Source: Perkinsus marinus ATCC 50983 (lineage: Eukaryota; Perkinsozoa; Perkinsida; Perkinsidae). From it: DNA of 64,000 nt. The notes under the pieces are model-generated. The model ran no database searches, was not told the DNA's origin, and was given only the letters and a program-made list of their open reading frames with translations. The stretch covers positions 4,377 through 68,376 of the forward strand of contig NW_003203876.1 in the NCBI RefSeq assembly GCF_000006405.1, in the 5' to 3' direction. This document shows, in pieces, positions 32,759 through 42,430 of this stretch (the first letter of the stretch is position 1; the number at the start of each line of letters is the position of its first letter). The position numbers and the translations under genes are program-made.

Positions 32759-35355
32759 TCAATCAATCATCTGTTTTTTACCCTGCATAACCGTCGGCAA
32801 CTTGAGCCCACCGGACTCCCCGACTGTCCCCTTCCTTTTCGATATCATCACAAATGCAAAGTAAACTCCCATAGCTATAACAACGACCACCGCGAGGACG
32901 GCAAGCTGCAGTAGAATGTCCGATTTAGTGTCCAACTTTCGCATCCTTCGAGCTGGCTGATCTCCAAATTCAACATCGTCAATTTCGATGTCATTCACCG
33001 GCGGTGGTGACACGATACTACCCTGAACAGATTAACCACTGAGATAAAATATCCACAGTATGCCCAGGAACATCATTCTTCCAAACATGAGTTATAACGC
33101 CCGTTAGTGGGAAAATAAGGAGGACCTCAGTAAAAACACTATAAAGAAAGTAAGCCACAACGGCTGGGTTTTACTGCCAACTCCACTGCTACTATCTACA
33201 GCATCACGACAACTAAGCGCCCTTACTATACTATACAGACGTACTACTGAGGGAGTTCCTGTATACGACTATTACCGATCTCAACCCAGGAGCAGCACTC
33301 GATTCGAGAATGTCATTCAACACGATAGCAGTCCTCGAGCCAGCGAGTAGGATCTGCTGTATTAATAATTGCCGCCATTTCTCCAACACAGCCGCATCCA
33401 CGTTGATGGGAGAACCACTGCCAATCGGCAGACGCTCATTGCTCAACGGGTTGGTGTAGATGCTGAACGAGAGTAAGCTGAAGGTCCCGGGTTCCATCCT
33501 CGGCTAGTACAATTTATTTGCAAACTCCGCGTTGTCGTTACACCACTTTTCAAGAGCTGCTTTATTATTCTCTTGCCATAATTTCTTATCCGCATTGTAT
33601 GTCTGATCCAAGAGGAATCTTAGCATCAACCATGTAAGATACAAAACAGGCTCTTACATCAGGATTCGCCCGCTGTATATGAGTCCATCCACTCCACCAA
33701 AACTGCGGATGATTCTTTATCGTTTCTTGAATGATTTCGTGATCCCACAACTAAACAACGAGGATCGATAGTAGCTTCTCAAATTCATTTCCAAGACCTT
33801 CCAGAAAAGTAGTCTCACTCTGACATTTATATGAGGAATAACTAATGATGGTGTTAATAAATATAATGGAATTTCACCCGTTTTACGTGAAGTGGCGTGA
33901 TACTCCATGTGAAAAACGCGATATTCGCGATATGACGTGAATTGCAAACATTTCCAGAACTACACTGAACAAATTACCCCATATCACATACCCGCGTTTC
34001 ACACGCCATCCACGCGTAGTTGAACGTAAAGTGTTTTTCAAATTGCGGGTGAAACTCCGAAATAGGAAATTATATAATATTTCATTTAATGATAATATAT
34101 TCATAGATCCATTCATACATTGGAGTTTCTCAACCCTAGTGATATGAAAAACACTAGTGAAAAACATATTTCACGACTACTGCATATCACCACGAATATC
34201 GGCATTTTCACAGAGTATTACACCACCTTAGACAAAACGAGTGAAACTCCAATATAAATGATAAAAACCTAGCATCAAATAATACTCTCATGATTCACGA
34301 CTTCAATATTCCACCGACATATTCCTGTAGTCGCCCTCTAACCTTTAACGCCATAAAAACGAAAGCTGACCCGTCTCCTATTACTTCATATAAAGACAAC
34401 GTAGATCCACCCGGCAACTTAACGATAGTCTGCTTCCCGAAATCATCAGCTGAGAAAACAGTGTTGGAATATATGTTCGTTGCAGTTTCCCACAGAAGTT
34501 CACATATGAATTCGCGTAGGAAAAAATTTCAACACACCATGTGCATGCTAGCTCGTCCCAACCGGCACTACTCTGGAATCCCTCATGGAGTGGTTGATGC
34601 ATGTCTCCTATCAAATTTATCAGAAATCGGACCGCATCAGCGTCTGTGACTTGTACCGGCAACCTCGCCGATGACATCATCAATCTATCTTTCTGCGAGA
34701 TCTAAACATAAACACTTTTTGCATATAATTTCCCCCAAACTTCTACCTTAGACGTATCCCCCTTAGCTTGATCGTAGAAGAGCTTCAAAGCTTCTAATAA
34801 GCACTGGCCTTGAGGACAGGTGATTTCGTTGACCACCAAAGTGTTTGAGAAGGGTTCGGGTTGTGATAAGAAATGGAGTCGCGTCGACCATGGGATGGAC
34901 GATTCAGCCTTATGAGCCCATCCTGAAAAAAGAATCTACTCTAATTAGTATTGGGAAATATGTTTGCTGTTACGAGGTCAGCTCGAGAGTTTCCCGAATG
35001 ATAATGAAAGTCTACAGAAACCAATGAAAATTTCCAGAAAATTTTCATATTGTCACCAACATTTGCCCATTTTCCCCGCACACCGAGCCTAATGGTTAGC
35101 GCTTCAATCCAGCATCCCCAAGGTCCACGGTTCGAACCAAGCACATATCCATTTACCTGCGTCCTCCACAGCATCCTTCCCTTGAAGGAGCCTCTTCAAC
35201 TGATTAGAAGCTCTACTATCCAACGCCGACATTGCCACCATCCCCACTGCTTCATGACCATCTATATCCCAACCCTCCACAACAACAACCATGGCCAACA
35301 TCATCAAGATACCCCTGCAGAGTATCTTACGCACGCTCACGGTTTTAGGAATCAT
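32759..35355 (-). CDS. S1/P1-type nuclease with C-terminal membrane anchor, 8 exons
   Basis: Exons 35355-35157, 34922-34747, 34701-34572, 34449-34385, 33750-33658, 33602-33511, 33477-33276 and 33022-32759 sum to 1221 nt (406 residues) in continuous frame. A signal peptide (ILMMLAMVVVVEG) is followed by the mature-type start WDIDGHEAVGMVAMSALDSR. Then come GWAHKAESS, RLHFLSQPE, FLINLIGDMHQPLHEGF, LYELWDHEII and the family C-terminus KWRQLLIQQILLAGSRTAIV. The last exon adds a hydrophobic anchor (DILLQLAVLAVVVVIAMGVY) and a basic tail. Known S1/P1 enzymes are zinc nucleases/3'-nucleotidases. By my alignment Trp1, His6, His60, Asp120, His126 and Asp153 are kept, but Asp45, His116 and His149 positions read His, Asn and Tyr, so activity is uncertain. 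A fold-back element sits in intron 4 and intron 6 is only 33 bp. Confidence 0.85.
33478..33510 (-). other. 33-bp intron in the S1/P1 gene
   Basis: GTACTAGCCGAGG ... GGGACCTTCAG. Its removal is required to keep the frame between the AEFANKLY-coding exon and the C-terminal family motif. It also contains GGAACCCGGGACC, like the antisense of a tRNA T-arm. Confidence 0.7.
33603..33657 (-). repeat. S1/P1 intron 5, member of the shared intron family
   Basis: A 55-bp intron with GCCTGTTTTGTATCTTACAT, then GATGCTAAGATTCCTC and a GGATCAG acceptor. Same block order as the introns at 12004, 27508 and 59240. Confidence 0.7.
33862..34256. mobile_element. Fold-back/MITE-like element in S1/P1 intron 4
   Basis: About 395 bp with terminal inverted repeats. 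The left end TATAATGGAATTTCACCCG and the right end in reverse complement TATATTGGAGTTTCACTCG agree, and the similarity continues inward for about 70 nt through a CGATATTCG block on both arms. The interior holds further GTGAAAAACA inverted words. It has no coding capacity and is AT-rich. It lies wholly inside the 634-bp intron 33751-34384. No clear target-site duplication is visible. Confidence 0.75.
34928..35156 (-). repeat. S1/P1 intron 1: tRNA-like element plus dispersed repeat
   Basis: On the + strand, 35085-35147 has a D-arm/A-box (GAGCCTAATGGTTAGCGC) and a B-box (CACGGTTCGAACCAAG) at tRNA spacing, antisense to the nuclease gene. Adjacent, in the sense direction, is ATGTTGGTGACAATATGAAA, a copy of the repeat filling the Rieske intron. 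Confidence 0.6.
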
Positions 35356-35468
35356 CCCCGAGGAAAACTAAGCTGAAACACCCTAAAAACAGCAACTGAC
35401 AAGTTCTCAATAAATATCAAACCCAAACCGCTACAAGCAAGCTTCGAAATGATAATACATCAGTTTGC

Positions 35469-36660
35469 TCACTGAAATAGTTTCACCACATATACCACAC
35501 CATCGTCACTTCCTAGTCCCGACTCGCCCTGCCGCTTCAGTTGACTCCCCTCTATCTCGATAGCCCTCTTGCCGAGGTCTAACACCACCATCATAAGTTC
35601 CTCACTGATGAGAATCACAAACGGCTCAAGTGAACTGATATCTATACCAGATTTAACGGCTTTTGGAGAGAACTGAAGACCAAACGGTAAACACGCCATA
35701 AGAGGGAACCCCAACTCCTCCGGCATATGGGAACTCCTCTACGAAATCATTTGTCCATCAATCAATTGTCCAACCCTTCCTGTCTCTGCCAGTCACTTCA
35801 TAGATATCCGAACCGGCCAGTGTTGTAGACCTCTCCAGCCCAGTTTATCAACGATTTCTGCTGCTGCTGCCCGAATGATATACCGCGGTACGTTTTCCTC
35901 GTATTTTGACTTGTATTTTCTACAAAATTCAACCACTGCAATATGGAGATTTACCTACATCTTGCCAATGGTATGTTGTTGTACACCATCACTGTGTCGT
36001 TTTCTACCCCCGACTTGAATTTCCCACTCTACCAAAACCATGAGATGCCTCTGGCCTTATTAACCATACCGGAAATGGGATTAGATGCTCTCAAGAAGAG
36101 TAAAGGGTTCATCCTTCAAGGCCGATTCTCGGCCGTACTTACATCTGCTGGTCTACTCCTATGATAATCCCGTCGTTCCTGTTTTTCCTGTGCCATTCTT
36201 GACCATGGTACGACAGTTTCTCGGCCACAGTTGAGTTGATAATAATTAGAGTGAACATTGATGGCACATCAACAGTAGTAGCCTGAATGAAAGACCAATC
36301 TTACCCAAGGCCCAGCAGGCGACTCTGATGCAATATGAACATTTTGGCCGATTCGATATCGGAGTACACGAGATTGCAGAAAGCATCATTGACCCACTGT
36401 ATCTGGTTACATCCATAGGCTTAGATTGGCTCAGGCCCATGGACTAGGGATATACCGTAGAGATGATAAGGGTGCTCACGTACGGGGCAGTTAAGGTTGG
36501 ACGTTTGATGATGGTAGATCACCATCATCACCATTGGTGATGAGGTCGAGGTAGATATCGGATAACAACGGAAGGCCATTGGAAATACGACAGACAACCA
36601 CCTAATCCGAGGCGGTGGCGTTGAGGGAATCGAGGTATGCTTTAAGACTTAGAGTTTAAG
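35469..36660 (-). CDS. Unrecognised spliced gene
   Basis: Several minus-strand stretches look coding and are bordered by plausible splice sites, in transcript order: VVVCRISNGLPLLSDIYLD (about 36580-36500), QWVNDAFCNLVYSDIESAKM (about 36390-36320), FTLIIINSTVAEKLSYHGQE (about 36260-36150), NVPRYIIRAAAAEIVDKLGW (about 35915-35815) and the C-terminus ELGFPLMACLPFGLQFSPKA to VVYVVKLFQ with the stop at 35469. Full splicing was not resolved. I do not recognise the family; an alpha/beta fold is suggested by alternating hydrophobic strands. It starts about 110 bp downstream of the nuclease gene's first exon on the same strand. Confidence 0.45.
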
Positions 36661-36822
36661 TAAGTAATCACCAAGGCGCTCCTAAAAAACTTCGCTCGCC
36701 CCTTAATTATTCATTTTGCCCCTATGATGCTTACACAGTCCCTTAAGCGCCATGTACGTAGTTCATCTGCCACAACACTAAGACTTCGTATAAGAATGAC
36801 AGCGTCACTTCTGTAACTCAGT

Positions 36823-37344
36823 ATGGAAATATTCACTTCATTTTTATCGCTTGAAATACTCTCACTCTCCCTTAGAGAGTACTCTCCCTTTCAGTGCTCT
36901 TATACAGCACAAATCCGGCGAATACGAGGAGAATGGAGTGTGTGTCTACCACAACCACCACATCATGCACATTCGCATGAGTCGGACTCGGCTTCTTCAA
37001 GATCAGTTCTATCAGACGCAGCTAAAGCAGTCATATTAGAGCAGCTGCGACATGGTATGAAACCTTGGGAGACACCGAGATCATTAAGGGAACGCGGACT
37101 TCTCCCAGATAACAGTGCGATCACTAGTAACGATGTGAAAAATGCTGTATACAATGCTCGTGCATACATGAAACGGAGATTGGAGAACTACGAGGAGGGC
37201 ACTGGCTTCACTATAGCTTCAGTAAGATCTTCGCTGAGGAACATTCAGATCGTCCTGAAGATCCTGACACTGCTTTCGGGTGACGGTACCGATCCAAGCA
37301 AGCATGGTGGGGTTCAAGCAAAAATATTTGGCTCGCCAAGGTAG
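36823..37344 (+). pseudogene. N-terminal fragment of a second Mutator-like transposase
   Basis: ORF of 173 codons. Its segment AAKAVILEQLRHGMKPWETP, then SDVKNAVYNARAYMKRR-like sequence (about residues 65-120) resembles the region just before the DDE core in MULE transposases. It stops at 37344 without a DDE domain. The missing next part resembles the fragment at 41101 on the same strand, beyond the intact opposite-strand MULE. Confidence 0.4.
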
Positions 37345-37402
37345 TGTTATTTCCAAGCAACATGGCTTTATTCCAAGCAAATGGAGCTGTAATTCAAGCA
37401 AT
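37300..37402 (+). repeat. Five short CCAAGCAA/TTCAAGCAA direct repeats
   Basis: The words TCCAAGCAAGCATGG, TTCAAGCAAAAAT, TTCCAAGCAACATGG, TTCCAAGCAAATGG and TTCAAGCAATAG recur over about 100 bp. They may be subterminal repeats of the transposon. Confidence 0.5.
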
Positions 37403-38150
37403 AGCGCGCCGATCTAGGTTGACTTATGCGAGCGGAAAACAGACCCTGTTCGTAACACAACAAGCAAATTATTCGGCTAAAATGCATATTTAAAAAACGG
37501 GATGACTACTGGATCACTACTAATGACTCACTACGGTAGATAGTTGACACTATCGACTTCACGAAGAAATAGAGTTTCGCTTCTCTCAGTTTTGGAAGTA
37601 CAGAGGTATAGCATACGTTAAATAACATACCTGTACTGTACGGAGTACTGTATTTTGTTTATTCAAGAAACATCACAACTTCTGTTATTCACTCAACAAT
37701 GTTGAGTTCGAGGAGCCATTCAAACTCATACTTCGTCGCTGAAGATTTGGACCCGAGCAAGTTACTTGCGACGGATCTTAATGCCGACAGTTTTGACATC
37801 CCACCAAGATGGGGTACGGATCTTGCGTTTTCCTGGAATAAATGCTCCGCAAACTAGCCATATAATGGAAAAGATACTCACCGAGAACATCCTGTGACAC
37901 CCCTTGCCTTGCAGTCAGGTCCATTTCCGCATTGGACGTTGTGGAGCCTCCACAGCCCCCCACAGTGGAGGGTTTTGTCACTGCTCGTGAGGGCGCTGGA
38001 GGACAATGATCGGCATTCACGACCACGAGCACTTACATGAGTCGGCAGTCTCTCCGCCGGCCGTTGTCTTCTTCATCCTCTCTGACTTCTCAGCCATCGA
38101 TTGCGAGAGGCTAGAAAGGACGAAAGTACCTATGGAGTGAAGTACTTTGA

Positions 38151-38400
38151 CAGCGTAACTATTGCCTTGAAGACCCACTGGCATGAGACTCCTGATGTGC
38201 GTTTGCAACTCCCGAGTGTGAGAACGACATCGGGTTGGAAGGAGAGGAAGTACCTGAGTGACGTACAAATTTGACAGCGTAACTATTGCCTTGAAGACCC
38301 ACTGGCACGAGACGCCTGAGGTGCGTTTGCGACTCCCGAGTGTGAGAACGACATCGGGTTTGAAGGAGCAGAGGACCCTGAGTCAATACGGGTGATGAAC
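38151..38400. repeat. Two-copy 124-bp tandem repeat at the MULE 3' end
   Basis: CAGCGTAACTATTGCCTTGA begins copies at 38151 and 38275. The repeat encodes the SHSGVANA...ASGSSRQ tail of the transposase and is read in other frames beyond the stop. Confidence 0.85.
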
Positions 38401-40761
38401 GGAAGGCAGGACTTGCAGGAGGAACTTGGAATGAATACGGCCGAGCTAGATGAGGCTTGAAGCTCACCTTGTGAAGCAGCCTGGCGTTGGCATCTGATAT
38501 CTGTGGCATGCCGTCTTAGAGGGCCTTGACTTTTAGAAGGCCGACCAGGCCAGTTAACAGTTACCAAAGGGATAGAAGAAAATCCATTTCCACCGAGATC
38601 ACCATCAAGGGCATGCGCAGCAATGTACTGATGGCTGCATGTTGTGAAAGACGCGTAAGAAGGGCAAGAGCATAACCACATTGAACAAGAACTCGGGTTC
38701 TCGGTCGTATCCACGACCAAAAAGTTAAGAATGATTTCTCGTTCGAACGCTTGGAAGTCGTTGTACAAGCCGTTGATACCTGCGGGATTGATGGCAACAT
38801 TCAACCTCCGCCTGGCCTCCACAATGTCTCCTGCAGGCTTTTTGGAGCTGCTGACAACGTAAACTCTGAGGGGCTTGGCCACTCCAGGGAAGCTCACTAG
38901 AAATGGATGACAAATGGTGACTCCACGCGTTAGAGCACTGCGCAGACGATCGCGGGCCTTCACCTCCTGGATGGGTAACAAGTGGTCCAGACATGCCCTA
39001 GCTGCACCATCCACCCTAGTAGCAGCTCCTGTATCAATGTAGGTTGATAAAAAACTACGCAGCTTATGCACATAACCTCTGTCACCGCTGATGGTTTTGC
39101 ATCTACTGAAGTCCAAGAAGGTACGGAGACGGCTGAATACAGACTCTGCCAAATTGCTCGTTGAGCTCGTCGTACTGAGGGGGGCCGAGAGGTTAAGTAT
39201 CTCCAGCGGACATACAGAAGAGTGGATGACACCGAAGTCCTGTACTTGAAGCCACGATGATTGCCAGAGTCGCATAGCCTCGAGACCGTACCGTTCATAG
39301 ATAGCGTCCAAAGCGAGCTGCGCGTACATCTGATACATGGCGGTTCCAGCACAAATTAAGAGCCAGTCGAGCCTTGTGCGTACAAAATTTTTGTACGAGC
39401 TCTTATTGCCCTCCAAAGGCGCTGGAGCTCTATCCACTCGCTGTTTAGCATGGAAGTGACAGCGCTGAGCTACAATGTTGGGAAAGCACATCTTCGTGCC
39501 CCGCACAATCGCGGGGGCGGAATCGCTTACGAGCCTGACTGGTAGAATCGGCGACTTGTGGAAGGCCATGGCCATTCTCTGGAAGACCTCAAGCATATGA
39601 CGGACAGCTTGCTTATTCTCGGTGAGTGAGGGGCAAACCAACAAAGGGCAAGCCGCGTTTCGTAGCTGCTTCGCGTTTGGGTTTGCAATTCGCATAGCCG
39701 ATAGGATAATGACGCAAATGCTTCCACTGCGGAAGCTTCGGAAGTGACCATCTATGCAGATGGTCAGCCCCGCCGGCTTGAATATGTTAGTCGCTGGGCC
39801 TTTCCTCAGAAACTGCGCCGTAGGGTCTGTGGCGTTGAAGAGACTGGCGACTGCTCCTCTGGACGAAATAACAACAGAGCTCTTACGAGGTTTGTCCTCC
39901 CGCCTCTCGATACTGAGCTCATACCAGTGTCCCAAAAGGGGTGAGCTATGACGAGCATTCAGCGGAGTGCCTCGAAGCTGTTCAGCTATGTTGGATAAGT
40001 CGGTGGTAGTGAGCTTTTTGAAGTCTTGCAAACGAACTTCCTCAAGCAGATCGTCGAAAGTAGTAGCTCGCTGACCGTCTCGCCTCAAAATATGCTTTCG
40101 ATGATTCGCTAGATACTGCTGTATCTTAGGGGGTGTATATAACATGACGATGTCGTCCCAGGAGCGTCCGAATATATCGCGCATCTACAGAAAAAGTACA
40201 TCACATGATTTCCGTTTATTGATCGACGCGGGGTTGAAAGTTTCTCACTTTTGCGAAGACCTGCATTGGCGTTTTCTCCTTCAGGAGATCGTCCACCTTG
40301 GCCTGCATATCTTGAGGCAACTTGATATTACCAGTGGGTGTGTGAGTGATTTCCTCGCCACTGTGATCACGTTCGCTAATGAAGATATCAGCGAAGTGAG
40401 GCGGTCTGAAATCAACCTTCACCTGAAGCAGGAGAAGTATGGATAGTAATGTGTCTTAGGAAGTGAAAAATACAAACGTCTTCGCTAGGTGAAAGTTTTC
40501 GACATCGGGAATGTACATTACCTGTCTCTTGCAATCCCTATGAGCCGCACATCTGTATACTCGCTGTTTTGCACGGCCACGACCACTGGTGAAAATACTG
40601 GTGAGTTTGTACCCCACGAGGCTCTCCACATCTGCCGTCAGAGTTGACGGCCAGAAATTGTCCCTCCCTAGTCCTTTGGGATCGTCTACGTTGAGCCCAA
40701 ATTGATGAAAAGTTATCGTTCTCCAGAGCGGACCGTACTTGACGGAGTTAGCAGGGGCCAT
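38283..40761 (-). mobile_element. Intact Mutator-like (MULE) transposase gene
   Basis: Three exons (40761-40478, 40405-40249, 40184-38283) total 2343 nt, a 780-residue protein from MAPANSVKYGPLWRTI. Order: a FLYWCH/WRKY-like zinc-finger region (VYRCAAHRDCKRQVMY ... ISERDHSGEEITHTPTG), a helical segment (QDMQAKVDDLLKEKTPMQVF), and the MULE DDE core with the first Asp in ICIDGHFRSF, the second Asp in RLVSDSAPAIVRG, the CHFH motif in QRCHFHAKQRV and a candidate Glu in NLAESVFSRLR. A SWIM-type zinc finger follows (CSCPSYASFTTCSHQYIAAH). No stop or frameshift is seen, so the element may be recently active. The tail repeats SHSGVANA. Terminal inverted repeats and target duplications could not be identified by eye. 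Confidence 0.85.
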
Positions 40762-41100
40762 AAACGAAGGAGGGAAGGAACACAAAGTACTGTCCGACTC
40801 CTAGTATTGGTCATACCTGAGACTTCCCCGACATGGCAATGCAATGATTGTACTCTTCAGCGAAAGGCCTCCAGCTTTGAGGAAACACAAGCTTGAAGCA
40901 GTGTAAGATTTTTGGGCTGAAAGTCTTCGGCTAAGACTACGTAGATTTTTAACCATCTGCACCGCAATAACATTAACGCATTCGCAGCCGGAACTTCCTC
41001 ATTGTATGTTGGGTACTATCCCGAAAATGCCATGGCCGAAATGTGAACCCGGGCGCGCGCTAGTTCGGAGAACTTTTTTTGGGCGAGCGACACCGCATGC

Positions 41101-41560
41101 TTGAGCTCCCACCCTCTGTCTTGGAAAAAACGAATCACCCCTGCTTTCTGCCTTGACGACGCTATCATCCCCGGAGGTTTCTTCTATTTCGTATTCTCCT
41201 GCACGAGGCTACTGCGAGCGAACACCGGATACGACGTGATTAACTGTGACTATACGCAGTCTCCAAACTGGTTGGGACTTCCCCTCCTTATTCTCGGAGG
41301 TTTGGATCCTACCGGTGACCTCAAACCTGTCGCCTTCGCCATGGCGAGCGACGAAACACATGAATCGTCTTCAGAGTCCTCAGAAGCGATCAACGCCATG
41401 CTCAACTGCTTCATACATCATCCGATCCTCATATCATAGTATCTGATAAGGCGGAGGCTTTCAGCAAAGCCTACCGTGAGGTGAGCCGAGCATTAATTCA
41501 CTGTTACTGTTGGTTCATAACGCAGGGAACTCATTTTTTCAATAGTGGTCATTATGGTCG
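41101..41560 (+). pseudogene. DDE-core fragment of a second MULE transposase, frameshifted
   Basis: Reads FFYFVFSCTRLLRANTGYDV and NWLGLPLLILGGLDPTGDLK, the segment around the first Asp of MULE transposases. At about 41410 the coding similarity moves to another frame: HIIVSDKAEAFSKAYREV (second Asp region) and SRALIHCYCWFIT. The frame change and lack of a C-terminal half mark it as broken. It may belong with the N-terminal fragment at 36823, split by the intact element. Confidence 0.6.
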
Positions 41561-42430
41561 TCGTACATTGTGTTGCCGGTCGTTGTGGTGATTGTGATTG
41601 TGGCCTCGGTGATAATCGTAGTAGTCATAGGCGCGAGTGATATCCGATCATCTCAATGTCCGTCCGTCAATTGTCCTCTCAGAGGACTCCTCTGTAAGGT
41701 AGCATGAACTATAGGTGTTTAGATCCCCTTCGTCAAAGGGCCTTTGGTAACAACGTCTGGTTGGTGTCCTGTACGTTAATTACTTCATCTTGCAAAGGCT
41801 TATTTCATTCTCGGTGAAATCAATCCCATCCATTAATCCATTGGAATGTATGGATCGTACGCACCGATCAGTGTATATATTCACCTGCGTTAGAGGCGAA
41901 CAACTTTATTGAAAACCCAGGCTGCATTGAGAATGAAAGTCGACGACGGAAGAACCTGCTGAAGTGTGTTGGACCGAATAGCCCCAATCTGTAACAGATA
42001 ATCTGTTAATAGTCGACCGCTACGCGATATCGGTCATCATAACATAGACTCACATGACAGTGTCATGTGAGTCTGAGCAACTGGTCATCTGATGTCAGAG
42101 GGATACGTAGGTGTAACACCTAATTCGCGGGTCGACAGTGTCATACGTAGGATTATTTTCTGAATTTAGGCGGATATCGTCTTCACTGAAAATAATGTGG
42201 CGAGTTCAGGATTGGCTCGTGACCATGTCGTTCTGAACTCGCTATGTCGTTCGTTTCTTGAGAAATACGGGTCGTAGTAGTCATTCTTATTAGTATTTTG
42301 TAGTTATTGTATACAGATACTCTACCGATTGGGAAGGTTACTTTCGCGATTGTGATGCTAGATGTCGCGACGCTTACATTCTCAGAGCCTCTGAGTCGGA
42401 GGATAATCCTCTGCACCACCGAGCATTTCT
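41561..42430. other. Non-coding, cluster of small hairpins
   Basis: No gene. Perfect hairpins: 41992-42008 (TAACAGAT, A, ATCTGTTA), 42046-42074 (AGACTCACATGACA, G, exact reverse complement) and TAGGTGTAACACCTA near 42108-42122. A weaker GACCG/CGGTC stem is at 42014-42034. Confidence 0.7.

Noticed and set aside
24424-35147. Functional tRNA genes at the B-box-like sequences
   Set aside because: None gives a complete cloverleaf by eye; T-stems or acceptor stems fail. They are reported as tRNA-like relics only.
37400-41060. Terminal inverted repeats of the intact MULE
   Set aside because: GCGCGCC-type words near 37405 and 41052 are weakly similar in inverted orientation, but the match is short and not flanked by a target duplication.
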